Shown one piece after another: positions 19,935-31,839 of a DNA stretch of 64,000 nucleotides (the stretch's first letter is position 1; each line of letters starts with the position of its first letter). Made by a program: the position numbers and the translations under genes. The notes under the pieces were generated by a model. That model was not told the origin of the DNA and ran no database searches. It was given only the letters and a program-made list of their open reading frames with translations. The DNA comes from Paraphysomonas bandaiensis (Eukaryota > Chrysophyceae), in NCBI GenBank assembly GCA_965644295.1, contig CBFFRP010000126.1:42726-106725 (forward strand), read 5' to 3'.

Positions 19935-22900
19935 CTAGCCACTAATTACTGTATGACCACCCTGCATTGTAATGGATATCACAGTGGCAGCTTGAGATTG
20001 AAAGATGGGGTTATGACTAATACAGACGACCTGTTGCGTCGCGCCCAAAGATGTCTGTGGAGTTGAATGATAAGTAAACATACTATTGATTGATACCGCG
20101 ATGGCTTTCTGGTTACCCTCATCCAGTGCAGCATCTACCTCATCCTAGTGGTGCATCAGCATTACATTATAATACACATAAGAAACCTGGACAGATATGT
20201 CAGATTACTAACCAACAGATAGATAGGGGATCGCGTAGTAAGTGCACAAGCAAACATAAACGCAAGTCCCAAAAGGACTTGCTGCCCTCCAGAGAGTTCC
20301 TCCGCTGATCGCTCCTCCCCTTCCCCATCTCTAATCTTGAGCACAATTTTCAGACCCTTTTCTATATCCGAAGCATACACTACATTGCTCTCTGTTGTCC
20401 AAGAGGCTGGGACAAGGTCAACATAGCGCCCCGGCACAAGATCACGAAAGTACTGCTGAAAGCTTTGACGCAGATTGGAGAAGTACGTCAGGTGTCGGGA
20501 ATCCAGCTCGCTCTGCGCTTTTACTACGCCTTCCTTGAGAATTTCCAGTCCAGTTATAATCTGGTCCACCTTGTCCCGAAACGTGTCCAGAACCGCACTC
20601 TTGTGCATTATTTCAGCTCGTCGCTCCACCCTGTCCCTTCTATCCTTAGTGTTATTGGAGCATAACGTTTTCAGTTCAGCGCATTTTCCACACAATTGTC
20701 TCTCTCGCACTTGCAAGGCCGATATCTCATCATATAAACTGACAACACAGCCCTCCGGATCCTGAGTCAAACTTTCCTCCCAATTCATATCAAGTATAGA
20801 ACCTAATCTACAAGCGTCTTATATGATACAATACAAATGTATAGAGAGTCTTTACCTTTCTGCGATGTGTTGCCGCTGTAGCTTCATCCATTCCTCTGAC
20901 ATAGAACACGCTTGAATGCCATCTCGTTGCAAAATACCTCCCTCGATATCTTCAGGTTGAATAAGATGAAACATTTCGTCAGACAACTTCATCTCAACCC
21001 TAGAGGCATAGTTCCTATCTTTGTCTAATACCATACTCAATTGTGCTATCTGCTCCAGGATGTCTTCCTGTTCCTGATCATCTCCTTCACATGTAGTACG
21101 AGGGTCTGAATTCTGTGCACAGGCATGTATGAAATAGCTACATTGTTCTTGTTGCGAATTGCGCACCTCTATATGCTGTACAAGTTCCAAACGTTCAAGG
21201 TCCACTGCTTTTGCCTCTTTTTCGAGTTCCAGTACCCGCTCTCTGTCCACCACTACGCTCTCTCGAAGCTCGGTACACATAGATATCGCAATCTCTTTTT
21301 CAGCACCAAGCTTCGCCGCCTTCTCTTGAAGACCGTTCAGATACCCGTCATCCCCAATCATGTTACAACGAAGGTTATACACAAATGCCTCCAACAGCTC
21401 GACCTCTACCCGAATCGCTTCTAGTCCATTGTCCTCTCCTGATCCGTGAAGCACATCATGAATACTCTGAAGCACTTCCTGCAACTTGCCGTCGACATTT
21501 TGCAGTTCTTCGTTCACTGCTCTAATTTCGCGTTCTCTGGCTTCCTCTTCTTGCAGTCTAAGTCGAACCTCATCCTGCTTTGTACTCAGCTGTGAGACGA
21601 GATGTGTGCTCGATTGGTATTCTTTTAGTCGGCACACTGGTGGAAGGGAAGACTTCACCAATTTCCCTCCGACAAGAACGCTGGAGGGTGTGTGTAGATT
21701 ACCCTCCAGAGTAATGCACCCCCCCACACCACCACATTGTAGCACCGCTGTAGCTGTATCATCATCAGGAACAATCATCCACCTTCCACAGGCTTTGTAA
21801 ATGGCCTTCATTGCAAGGCATGCGGCCTCAGAGTCCTCGGGAACTTGGCTCACCACCTCGAGAAGCTGTACGGGGTCTACACACCCATGCCCCCTCTCCA
21901 ACGCTTTCAGATATGCTGATCCTCGTATCGTTTCCACCTCCATACAGTCTAGTGGCCATATCCTCACGCCACCTCGGGAAACCGTATCCATTTCTTTTTC
22001 ACATTCCCGGGCAATGCGCAAACCTGATGACCGATATCGACACACTCTCGCCCCTAGGGCACTACCCATGATAGTTTGCAATGCCCCCCAGTATGCATCA
22101 CCTACTTCGCAATGGTTACGTAGCTTAGTTGTTGTTATAAGGTCACAGAGACACCCCATATCGTCCTCCCCAAATACTCCCGGGTCCTTGTCCATTACAC
22201 CCATATCAACCCTTAGCTTTACCACACGATCCCTTTCTAAGTCGAGCTGCATTTGCATACCATCTAGTTGCAACCGAAGATCTGTAAGACTTTCACCCAT
22301 CCCTCCACTTCGCAGAACCAGTAGCCGTGACTCCAGAGAGTCTCGAGATACCTGTAGTGCATAGGCCTTGTTTCTCAAATCCTTCAACAGAGTCTGCAGG
22401 TCGTCGCGATGTGAAACTGCTACCTGAAGCTCAACCTCGGCTCTTTGGAGAACTTTGGCGTGCTATTCACGTAGCGATCAGTACTGTATACGTATTACCA
22501 CAGTATTTCTGACCTCTTTTTCTCTTCCTCCAGCCTTTTCCCGCTGTAATTGTTTCACTGCACGAGGAATCTCCCGTTCGACTAGTGTCCTCAGTACCAC
22601 TTCATAGTGCTCGATTTGTTTTTCCAATACAAGCGCTTCTCCTTCCATCTTGTCAGCAGCGTTAGTCAACTGACCCATCTGTGATCTGATATTCTTCAAA
22701 TTAGTCTTGAGGAGCTCTGCCCTATTCTCGGCATGCCGCTTATTTGATAAAGCCTATGCACAACACAATTTCAACATATCATACTAATATGTGGAAAATA
22801 CGTTCACCTTTCCTTCTTGCCACTCTTCTAATTGATTTTCCTTGTGCTTTAACTCCCCTTCGGTTGCATTTATTTCACTCCGCATCGTCGACAATTGAGA

Positions 22901-23813
22901 AGCTAGAACTGCAATGCGACACATACCCGCATACCACTCTACAAACCCCTTGATTTTTTGGTACACACGCAGCTGGGCTCGGCAAGTGTCTAACTCCTTC
23001 TCAGCATCCTCAAGGACGGATATTACCTGGTCATAATCACGCTCTCTCAAAACAGCACGCTCCAGGTCTCCAACAGTGCGTAAAATACTATCTAATGCTT
23101 CCTCCGACTGTGTGATCTACACATTTCCCTATTTATATTAGGCACCTGATAAGACCATAATTAACCTCCTTTTCAGCCTCACAACGGGACTGGAGAAGGG
23201 AGTGCGTTCCAGCCACATCACACAACGCCGAGAACAGCTGTTTCGGAGAATAATTGATCTACCAGTATGATAGATGAATGCGATCACATTACTTAAATAC
23301 ATACAATCTTCTGTGCAGCTTTCTGGTTAATGCTATAACACGACTTCTGTTTTGCGAAACCAAGTACTTGACAGAGAGTATGCTCAAACCTACATTCCAC
23401 AATTACGCTCAATAAACAACGCCCATCAAACTACTCACATTCCCTTCGATACTCTAGCCCCATTATTGTAGTAAGTACGCTGCCCATCCACAACCATCGA
23501 TCCAACTGTCACATATTTGAGTCTCGATTTAAAAGTTAAGCTTACAACAATCCGTTTATTAGAACTCTCTGTCCCAGCCAGTTCTTTGACACTTTTGGCC
23601 CGCAGATTTTGAGGTACTTCCCCTAGTCCGAACAATATTGCCTCTAGTACATTAGACTTTCCGCTCCCACTACATACGAATGATTTATTCAAAGTATTAT
23701 TAAGAAGATTGTTACTTGGGTCCTGTCAGGACAGTAAAGCCTCGTTCTAACCTCAAATTAAGAGACTTTATGGACTTAAAGTTTTCTATTTTGGCTTCTT
23801 CCAGTAGCCACAT
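19935..23813 (-). CDS. SMC-family chromosome ATPase, SMC2-like, multi-exon
   Basis: The start is ATG 23813. A short first exon (MWLLEEAKIENFKSIKSLNL ...) ends in GP, and splicing across about 23665-23709 completes the Walker A motif GPNGSGKSN, followed by VLEAILFGLGEVPQNLRAKS. Coiled-coil exons follow. A hinge lies in the large exon 20852-22387, with the segment ITLEGNLHTPSSVLVGGKL resembling the TLEGDxxxPSGxLxGG hinge phrase of SMC2 and bacterial SMC. A second coiled coil, the signature LSGGQQVLLGLAF, and a Walker B region DEVDAALDE on a separate exon near 20110-20135 complete the head. The protein ends with QVVCISHNPIFQSQAATVIS near 19950-20050. SMC2 is a condensin core subunit. The assignment within the SMC family is tentative; intron borders in the coiled coils are unresolved. 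Confidence 0.82.
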
Positions 23814-24283
23814 ATCTCAGTTATTATATATATGATGCTGCATATACTATACGCTGAGATACTTCCATCACTTGACCACTTGACAGCAGGTGGTCATATA
23901 GAAGTGTGCACAAGTCGAACACATTATAAGGGATTGGTTTATTTTATCTTCATGAGAAGTACGTGAATTATATTCACTTCCTCACTTGACTTCTGGTGCC
24001 TTCCTCTCACGGATATCTTTCTTTCATCTTGCTTGTTTTCGAGGGTTTCCGCGGAAACCACAGTGTTTACTGCTGTATAGGGTGGAATTTCCCCTTTTTT
24101 TACATAAATATTCGACGCACTCAACAAACAGTATCTATCCCCCTTCTCAGGTCAATTCAGAGCCAAAGGTAGTGTATCAAAAGAAAGGAGTCAATGCGTA
24201 GTGATTTGACCGATATGGTCACAGTATCATCTACCCATTACGCTACCAAAGACTACCTACACCATAGCTAATCACAGTTTTCC
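23814..24283. other. Intergenic; nothing recognised
   Basis: Upstream of the SMC gene. Contains a run of short AT repeats (TTATATATATATG near 23823) but no gene I can support. Confidence 0.35.
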
Positions 24284-24526
24284 TCACACTTGTCCTCTAA
24301 TCATCGGTGACTTGTCATCATTACGACGTTCATTCCAATGAAGTGAAAAAAGATTAGCTGTGCTGAACAGGCGTTCATGTATATGAAAGTACGAACTACA
24401 TGATTCGTGAACCTGTACATTCATATCAACTTTTCGTTTTTTATCTTTCTGGGCTGATTGATTTTCTCCACTCATAGTCAATGTAAACTGCGTCATCCTT
24501 TGCGTCGTTAAATTAGTTGCTATCAC
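24284..24526 (-). pseudogene. Possible hAT transposase remnant
   Basis: The frame ends HIHERLFSTANLFSLHWNER followed by RNDDKSPMI, reminiscent of the hAT dimerisation motif (ERLFSxAxLxxxxxR). Only this short piece is recognisable, and I could not find flanking inverted repeats or a duplication. It may be chance similarity. Confidence 0.35.
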
Positions 24527-24737
24527 TATCAGAAGGGAGATTTTTTAACCTTCTTTCTCATGTCTGCCAAATTAACCTTCTCGCCTGAATAGATTTTCTC
24601 TGAAATTCGGATCATTAACTAGGAGGTGAGGGAAAGTTAGCCTCCAAGACCCTCTATAAGTCTTTAAAGACGTTCCGGCATTCATGGACTAGTGAATTAA
24701 AAGTTCACTGAAGAACGATTTGAGCGAAATCCATAAG

Positions 24738-25233
24738 TTAGGATCGCACTTGCTCGTTCATACGCACTGAATTTACATTCCACTCCATCTTGGTGCGTTT
24801 TACTGGCATGATTCTGCACATGGCACTGAATGTTTCTTCATAGACATAAGACATCTTGCCGTCCTCCATAGGAATCTTTGCTAAGAGAACTCTCGTGATG
24901 GTAGGGAAGTTTCTACTCGTGAAAGTGTCTATAGTGCCAAGAAAGTCAATGGTGTCCATGTTCGACAGTTCCGTCTCGATGTGTGTGTGGGTCAGAGGTG
25001 ACAGTGCGATGTGTGCATCTCCCGGGATACCGAGATGAGCGCCAGGGTAAGACTGTCATGCACTGCTTAACTGCTACAATCATCATTATATAAGCTTTAG
25101 GCCATCTTGTACTCACTTCTCCAAAGGCACCTTCGCCAATCCTGTGCAAGACTTGATATTTCGTTGACCGCTCGACACTGAGGACTTCTTCAACTATTCC
25201 GATGAGGACAGTATCTTTAAAAAGTGGTGACAT
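24738..25233 (-). CDS. Kinase-like glycine loop joined to an unrecognised segment; gene fragment or novel gene
   Basis: Exon 1 begins at ATG 25233 and ends with YQVLHRIGEGAFGE, which looks like a protein-kinase glycine-rich loop, followed by a good 5' splice site (GTGAGT). The best in-frame continuation, after an intron of about 65 nt, reads SYPGAHLGIPGDAHIALSPL and then MDTIDFLGTIDTFTSRNFPT to the stop at 24738. That part has no kinase features: no VAIK lysine, HRD or DFG. An alternative 3' splice site gives AVKQC but soon meets a stop. The gene is therefore a truncated kinase, a fusion, or a wrong reconstruction. Confidence 0.35.
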
Positions 25234-25919
25234 CAGGAGCCTCCTGTTTGAGATTACAGACTATTCAATAACGAGTAGTTGTTTGCTGTTATCATTGCTC
25301 ATTGCTCTACTAGTACTTATATATCTCATGCATATCAATGCCATGATGAAACTGATTACCCATGTGTAATACTGATATTGATTAAGAAAGTTTTGGTGTG
25401 TAGCAGAAGCTGTATTCTATAATATAGTATTACATTGTATTATTATATTATGAGCTTGCTTAATAATAACAGTATTGGTGGGTTGCTGTAGCTGGTTGAC
25501 CAATCAATATTGTTACTATACACTATACAATACATTCTTCCCTAGTCCTGCCGCAGAGTGGCTCCTGAATCCAAAGAAGTCGTATAATGCTAGAATAACA
25601 GATCTGATTTTTAAACCCATCAGCTGCTTTGTTCTGGCGTTTTATAGCAGACCCAACAAAGTCTAATTAAGTGTTGAGCATCATTGTGGGATTGAATTTG
25701 AGCTCACAGTCGTATAGTAATACAGATATCAAACTTCGTTTGCTTGTTGTGAGAATTATCAATGTTACAGCTCAGTTTGAAGACTATTTCGAGGTATTGT
25801 CGCTTTAAACTTTGAAGAATATATTCTTCGAAACAAATAAAACTCAAATCAAAAATAGTTTTATTTATTCGGTAATATACGATTTGCTACACGTAACAGC
25901 AGAATCCCATTTGTGTGTA
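25234..25919. other. Intergenic; nothing recognised
   Basis: About 690 AT-rich bases between the kinase-like fragment and the 3' end of WDR12. No repeat or coding signal seen. Confidence 0.4.
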
Positions 25920-27320
25920 TTAGCCAGATAAGAGTGGAGTTGACTTAACAGAGCAGTCTGACCCTCCAGAGAAGACTTCCAAAGAGCTACCATCAGAGCT
26001 CTTATTAACAACGTTATTCCATTCTATACACAGCGCTTTTCCATCATGTGCTGCTGTCGAGGTGAGCGGTAATGCGGCTCTCGTATCCCAAACGCGAACC
26101 GCGCCATCATAGTCACTAGTGCAGAAACTGTTAGAGTTAACCGGGCTCCACTTTACCTGAGATACCCAGTGCATATCGTCTCCATTGACAAAAGAATTAA
26201 CACACACGGAACTATCGCGACTACGTGAGTCCCAGAGGCGCACGCGCCCATCAGGATGAGATGTCGCAATGAGGTTATTCTCGCGACAGAAGTTCATGGA
26301 CGTAACAACCTTAGACCCAGCTAAGGTGGCAACGCATTCCTGTTTCTCCAAGTCCCACTCTTTCACAGAGTGGTCCCATGAGGAAGTATACAGTCGCCCA
26401 GTCGACGGGCAGCTCTGGAGATGACTAACGGCCTGAGTGTGAGCATGAAGTGAAAAATCGTGTGGAATAACTGTGGCTCCGTCTACACCAGCATCTACTG
26501 ATGTTGGAGTACTCTCTGATGCGTTGATCTTCTTTTTCTTCCTCTTTCCAGTCGTATCCTGGTCGTCGGTCTGAGAAGGTCTGTCAAGTCCTGAAAGACG
26601 GTATCCAAAGATATGTCCTCCCCAGTCACCAGCTACCAACATATCTGTCCCACTATCTGTCCATCGCTCTACACACTCCACGCTACTAATCGCACTCTCG
26701 AAGCGACCAAGGCATGAGAGTGAGCACCCGCCCTTCTTAGGTTGCGAGACCTCCCAGCACCGAACACTCATATCTTTTGATGCCGTCGCAGCCAGTACCC
26801 GCGCAGAAGAATCTGACCAACAGGCCAATGATCGAATAGGGAGTTCGTGGGCCTGTACAGAAACCTTTTCCTCAAGGGTGGATGAGCAAAGAACCCTTAG
26901 CTGCCCATTGTAACAGCCAGCAAAGACACTCACAGGTGAAGCAAGCTGCAATGCACCCACCCATGCTGGGCACTCCGAAGATTTCGCCTCACCTGAAAAG
27001 CTAGTCACAGGTATGTAATCCACTACTAATACTTCCTCGGTTGATATTCTATTCTGCTGAACAAATTTCCGTAACGAAGTCCGGACCAAGGTATTGTTGA
27101 TTATGAAATCAAATGGAACTGGAGTGGAGTTGTCCAGTAAGTGATTAACAACCTCTGATAGCCCATAGCGCCCAAGTTTAGAAGGCACAGCGACAGCCGC
27201 ATCAGCAACTCTATAATCCTCATATTTCGTAACGAATCGAACACGTATCTGCACATATCGCAGTTAAATTAACATATACTAACAAGGACACACCCTCACC
27301 CGCTCGCCGGTATCCTCCAT
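25920..27320 (-). CDS. WDR12: WDR12/Ytm1, ribosome biogenesis protein (NLE domain plus WD40 propeller)
   Basis: Exon 1 is only 21 nt (27300-27320, encoding MEDTGER). A 51-nt intron (27249-27299) leads to exon 2, which begins IRVRFVTKYEDYRV; the total is 449 residues. This start is needed because the long frame has no ATG at its head. The NLE domain spans roughly residues 8-80 (GRYGLSEVVNHLLDNSTPVP, FDFIINNTLVRTSL). WD repeats follow, with phrases such as SSWDHSVKEWDLEKQ, SHPDGRVRLWDSRS and TSDYDGAVRVWDTR. A basic KRKKKKI linker interrupts the propeller, as in Ytm1. WDR12/Ytm1 acts with Pes1/Nop7 and Bop1/Erb1 in the PeBoW complex for 27S/32S pre-rRNA processing. Confidence 0.93.
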
Positions 27321-27639
27321 GTCCGAAACACAATTCACAGCACTTCAATGTCTATAATACCAAGTACTAGCCTGCAATGGATTGCATCAACGTCTTGTGC
27401 TATAGTGATGTCGTCTCCTCTATCTGAATGGTCGAAAACAGTCTCACATCCTGCTGTATTCCATGGTATAGAGGACTGTATTTTCTCTCCCCACGTCCTC
27501 ATGGTCGGTATTATCCACTAATACGTATATAGACAGCTGCAGGGTACTACTGGTGTGGAGTTTGCAAGACATATATAAACCCAACCCCCTGTGCTGCGAA
27601 ATAGCTATTCCGTTGCTCGGCAAAAGGTTTCCTTTCAAT

Positions 27640-28305
27640 ATGGGTGAAGACCAGTACGAGGCGCTCTTAATGCGTATCGAAAAGTTGGAGAAAAGAGTTT
27701 CTGATGTTGAAAAGAATTGCATTCCATCATCAGTTGATAAAGTCAAGGTCGCCCTGCGCAGGACTGGCGTATTCAATGCATGTATACGTAGAGTGCCAAG
27801 TGATTATTATGAAAAACCACTCGCATATCGAGCGCTTACGCTACGGTCTCATGTGCCGCACCTGTGCAAAAGCATAATACTGCAGAACAATATGTGTCGA
27901 CACGACGATACAAGCGACCCAACTGATAGCAAATATTATTGTGTTGTTATTCAATATGCAGCGAAATTTAATAGTGAAAAGATGAAGGAGTTCATTCATA
28001 AACTCAGACCCTCTGAAACACGCTTGCCGAAGAAAAGGTTTAATTTTCAGTTAGCTCCAGAAGAAATCAGTGATAAGTTAACTGGATTTAAGCACAATGC
28101 TGTGTGCCCTTATGGGATGGACTCACCAATTCCTGTTGTTATTTGCGACTCAATTTTGAGCCTTTCTCCTCCTTTTATTTGGATGGGAGCTGGTGAAGTC
28201 GATGCCAAGTTAGGTTTGCCCGTATCGGACTTTTTGCGATCAACGAATGCATTAGTGGGAAGTATGTCAGAGCCTAGGGATGAAAATGAGTTAATGTCGA
28301 CTTAG
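27640..28305 (+). CDS. YbaK/aminoacyl-tRNA-deacylase-associated domain protein
   Basis: The chosen start is ATG 27640 (MGEDQYEALLMRIEKLEKRV), which opens directly into a short coiled coil; the same frame extends upstream to 27553 but that part looks non-protein-like. The product is 221 residues, apparently without introns. The C-terminal two thirds follow the YbaK/ProX fold: RFNFQLAPEEISDKLTGFKH, NAVCPYGM, IPVVICDSILSL, FIWMGAGEVDAKLGLPVSDF. Family members hydrolyse mischarged aminoacyl-tRNA or regulate translation. The usual lysine of the deacylase site could lie in KKRFNF or DKLTGFKH, but I cannot confirm catalysis. The gene is divergent from WDR12, about 320 bp away. Confidence 0.8.
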   Translation: MGEDQYEALLMRIEKLEKRVSDVEKNCIPSSVDKVKVALRRTGVFNACIRRVPSDYYEKPLAYRALTLRSHVPHLCKSIILQNNMCRHDDTSDPTDSKYYCVVIQYAAKFNSEKMKEFIHKLRPSETRLPKKRFNFQLAPEEISDKLTGFKHNAVCPYGMDSPIPVVICDSILSLSPPFIWMGAGEVDAKLGLPVSDFLRSTNALVGSMSEPRDENELMST

Positions 28306-28560
28306 AGTAATTAGTGAAGTATTTTTATGAGGTCATATTGCGCACATTTTTAGGTCTGCTTTACTTTACTTTGGTACTGAGTGTGGAGTCGATTCACTTG
28401 TTCTGTTTCCGGTCAATCCTATCGTGATGTGGTATTAATTAAAGTATCACTAACTAACCACAGATTGAATAATTATATTAAAATCTATAAGCTGTTCATG
28501 ACATGCGATGGTTCCTAACATAATGACAACATGTAAACAATATAGCAATATTGTGTTGTT

Positions 28561-28671
28561 CAGGGATAGGGAACAATATATTGTAAAATATATTGATTGG
28601 TGGACTGGTTAAATATTCCATCAATATTGTTTCTGTTAAAGCTCACAATATATTGCAATGAATATTCCCAT
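28561..28671. mobile_element. Short relative of the hAT-like element at 34004-34742
   Basis: Begins CAGGGATAGGGAACAATATA, almost the same as the right end of the 34004-34742 element, and contains the subterminal phrases TTCCATCAATATTGT and CAATATATTGCAAT. It seems to be an internally deleted or truncated copy: the matching opposite terminus and a target-site duplication were not found. Confidence 0.5.
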
Positions 28672-29452
28672 AGTCATAATATACAGAAAGCTTCTTAACT
28701 GTAGGGTAAAAATATAAGTCCATGTATATAAATCTCCGTTCAGACAGTGATTATAGCAACAATATAGAATATAGAGGATGGTGAAGCTGAAGTTGGCTAT
28801 GCGGAAAAAATTCTTCAATCAGCTCAAGAATTTAAGAAACGGGGAGTTGAAATATCTAAGTACAGGTGCACGAGTCATGTAGTATGTACACTACCAATAC
28901 ATGTGAACGCCTGTTCAGCGCAGGTGCTACAAGATACGCGTGTGTGTGGTGCTAACGCTCTGTTCAAACGTGTCTTGCTATTATACTATTAGGCTAGTAG
29001 GCCTTGTCCTTCATGTGATGCTTATATAATCAATCTTTATCTCTAATCATACGAAGTGTATCTTTCATTAAATACTAAGACTAGCTCTAAATCTTATTTC
29101 TAGCTATACGCGAAAACATTAATCGCCTCTGATTTAGGAATATAGTATTTATCATTTAACCTCCACAATAGTTGAGTTATATTTCGATAGTGTATATATA
29201 CCCTTACCACTGTATCTTACTAGTGATATGCTATGTGTATGTGTATCATATTTACTTCCATGCTTGTACATGTATATTACACATCATCACTTTACATTCA
29301 GTATGTTACACCTCAGCTAATGCAGCAGTGGTATGAGGCTTACTATAGTAGTGAATGTCTGATTATTATCAATAGGCAGGGGTTTAAGAATCTTTGCTTC
29401 ACTCTGATGTCCTACTATTTAACGCTGCTACTAAAGCTTGACACCTATATTA
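28672..29452. other. Intergenic; nothing recognised
   Basis: About 780 AT-rich bases. Two small frames here (28636-28818 and 29233-29508) have no features of real genes. Confidence 0.4.
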
Positions 29453-29605
29453 TTGCCCTTGAGTCTCGCAAGCATTCGGTTATGAGTGGGCAGAAGAATA
29501 TCTTCTGACTATGTTTGCGGCTCACTTTAGTTTCCCGGAGAAATATCTCCGGTACTTATCCTCCAGAACACCACGAAAAGGTGCGAGTCCAACTTTGTTG
29601 TGGGT
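29453..29605 (+). repeat. Dispersed repeat family R1, copy 3 (5'-truncated)
   Basis: Contains GGTTATGAGTGGGCAGAAGA, GTTTCCCGGAGAAATATCTC (hairpin CCGGAGA-AATA-TCTCCGG) and TTATCCTCCAGAACACCACG, matching copies 1 and 2, but lacks their upstream CATTCCCGGATGCCTGT block. Confidence 0.65.
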
Positions 29606-29803
29606 GCTGAAGTCAAGCATCCCTTTGTTTATACCTTAAGGACTCAAAAATCGTGAAGTTAGCAGATGCCAGGTATATTAACATTCTGCTTGTTGCTTTG
29701 AGTGATAGAGCGAATGTTGTTGCAGCAGCCTGTTTCACTGGCTTTGCGGCCCACCGAAGGAACTACAGCAGTTCGAGGTTCATCACTTGTCGCAAGTGTG
29801 TCA

Positions 29804-30172
29804 TCATGTGTTTGATAATCTTGACTCGGTTGAACAACGCTCCATAATGTTAGTTGCACTGAATATTATATGCTTGGTTGATCGATACTTGATGTCAAGC
29901 TGTCGTCTTAACTTCTTGCTTGCTCTGTGGCTCTCTAGTACAGCAGCAACATCTTTTCTTACATTTGCCACTTCGAAGGCCCCATTCAGTGATTCAGCTT
30001 CTTGTGAATCCTTTCTAAATTTTGAAAAACAAAAAACTTCTTGTTGCCTTGCTTCGAGGAAGTAATTCCAACACCTTGTATGTGATAAATATGAAAGAGA
30101 TGACGGTCGAATAGTTTGGAATTGAAATAGAATTTTGGTGTTGTGACCTAAATGGGCGGATATGGCGATCAT
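29804..30172 (-). pseudogene. hAT transposase C-terminal remnant
   Basis: A 122-codon minus-strand frame ends KYRSTKHIIFSATNIMERCS, which fits the hAT phrase YRSxxxIxxTSNxxERLFS just before the dimerisation domain. The frame stops shortly afterwards (SRLSNT) and the expected continuation is lost. I found no inverted repeats, so the element borders are unknown. Repeat R1 copy 3 lies just to the left. Confidence 0.55.
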
Positions 30173-30880
30173 TTTACTGGCATCTTGCTTATGAACTGTT
30201 TACACTGGCGTGCTCTTACAGATCGTAAGTCTAAAATTGTACGAGTAGGACAGCACGGTATGAAGTTTACTATTTGGTTAATAGCTTAATAGAAACAGTA
30301 CGAATTTTAATATCGAACAGTATTTATCAGAATTGTTCGATATTAGATATTATAATACTAGACGACTAAACGAGCTACTATGTGATCATAATGCGTAAGA
30401 CTTAATTGTCCTATATAACTTTCTATGAAATTTTAATTTGGCATTAATTCTACATAGGTCTCCTCATCCTTTTATACTAGAAAAGTCTCCGGATATAAAT
30501 TACTTAAACTCTCAAGATCGCTTAGCATAATTATGATTTTTCTGAGATTTGCGTTAGCATAACTCTCAGTTTATTCTAAAGATATTTTACCGATCAAATA
30601 ATTGACCAGATAATAAGAAAAGTGGTTGACCTGGATCTATTAAACAATAGATTTTTAGTTGGCGGTTGACGACACTCTCACCCAAAGATCAAACGGTATA
30701 GAGGTAATGACTTTCAACTTCCACAACAGGAATATTACTCTCCTACGCTACATAGTACACATATATCGTGCTTCATAGTATAATGACAAGCAATGGTGGA
30801 TGTTAAAATCCAGAATACATAACAATATACTTTAACTCTTATATCTATCTATGACACCTAATGTTGCAGTGAACGGAACA
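30173..30880. other. Intergenic; nothing recognised
   Basis: About 700 AT-rich bases. No coding potential or repeat that I can support. Confidence 0.4.
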
Positions 30881-31839
30881 TTATTTTGTGAGTTCAATGC
30901 GGAACAAAGAAGGCCACCATTTCCCAGTCACCATCAGAGACCCATCTGTAGTGTTGTATGCTATACCATTGAAGCAATCCGCTGATCGTGGACGAGACAT
31001 TTTAGGATATAACTGTCTGAAGTCTAGCTTTCTAACGACGTGGCCAGTGCTCGGGTCGATTATAATTAGGGCGTCAACATACCTGCACCAACTTCTGTAA
31101 TGCACAGGTGACATATATAACTACTTCACGTACCAGATATTCGCATAGATAAATCCGTCAACCATTTCCAGTTCATTTACGTGATGAATGTAATGTCCTA
31201 ATGCTACATCTCTCACCCTAACCTCGCGAACCTGTCATTAATTGAGAGCAGTTCACGTGAATTCGAATCAATAACCTTTGTCAACATTGTACCAGTGGCA
31301 CCAGTAGGAACTTCAAAGAAGGTCAAATGATCAGACCCATCGGATGCAATAAGATGATGCCCATCATAAGTGAGTCCCCATCCTTCTCCACTGTGAGTTT
31401 GGTAGTGGTAAGTTGACAAAAGCTATGCACACTTTTATAACACAGTGTGGTCATCCTATATAATACTCACTTCGAGTGTGTCCGCATCAAACACTAACAT
31501 CACCTTTTCCTTCCAGGTTAGCATATAGACCTTATTTCCCACAATCGTTATTCCCTCCGCTACATAGAATATCAAGACAAGACTAATATCCGGTTTGCAC
31601 TTACCGAAATACTTCTTTTCAATATTACGCTTTTTCAACGTTTCACCTGAATCCGGGTGTAATATTTGAATGGAGGATCGACCGTAGTTTCCTCCGCTTT
31701 CATATAAATATCCTTTGTGATATTCCAGTCCTTGAGTAAATACTTTGGAGTTATGCGGTATTGATAGAGCCACTGTGTAATGAGCTAACGAACGGGCGAA
31801 TTGCACACAGATAAACAGCACGATGGTAGTTAGTTTCAT
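30881..31839 (-). CDS. Glutaminyl-peptide cyclotransferase (plant-type glutamine cyclotransferase), secreted
   Basis: The ATG at 31839 starts a clear signal peptide (MKLTTIVLFICVQFARSLAH). The mature part then matches the beta-propeller glutamine cyclotransferase family: VFTQGLEYHKGYLYESGGNY, AEGITIVGNKVYMLTWKEKV, GEGWGLTYDGHHLIASDGSD, DFRQLYPK, DCFNGIAYN, MVTGKWWPSLFRIEL. At least four exons are joined by short introns: 31560-31604 (45 nt), one around 31422-31471, and others near 31120-31215. The enzyme cyclises N-terminal glutamine to pyroglutamate in secretory proteins. It is distinct from the zinc-dependent animal QPCT fold. The C-terminal exon borders are approximate. Confidence 0.88.

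Noticed and set aside
21125-22364. Plus-strand frames of up to 187 codons over the SMC hinge exon
   Set aside because: They are antisense to a well-supported SMC exon of 511 codons.
27249-27254. Start of WDR12 at the head of the long frame
   Set aside because: The codon there is GTG directly at an intron 3' end; a 21-nt first exon with ATG at 27320 gives a clean splice and a better N-terminus.
29653-30065. Plus-strand frames at 29653-29847 and 29787-30065
   Set aside because: They run antisense to the hAT-like minus-strand frame and have no features of their own.
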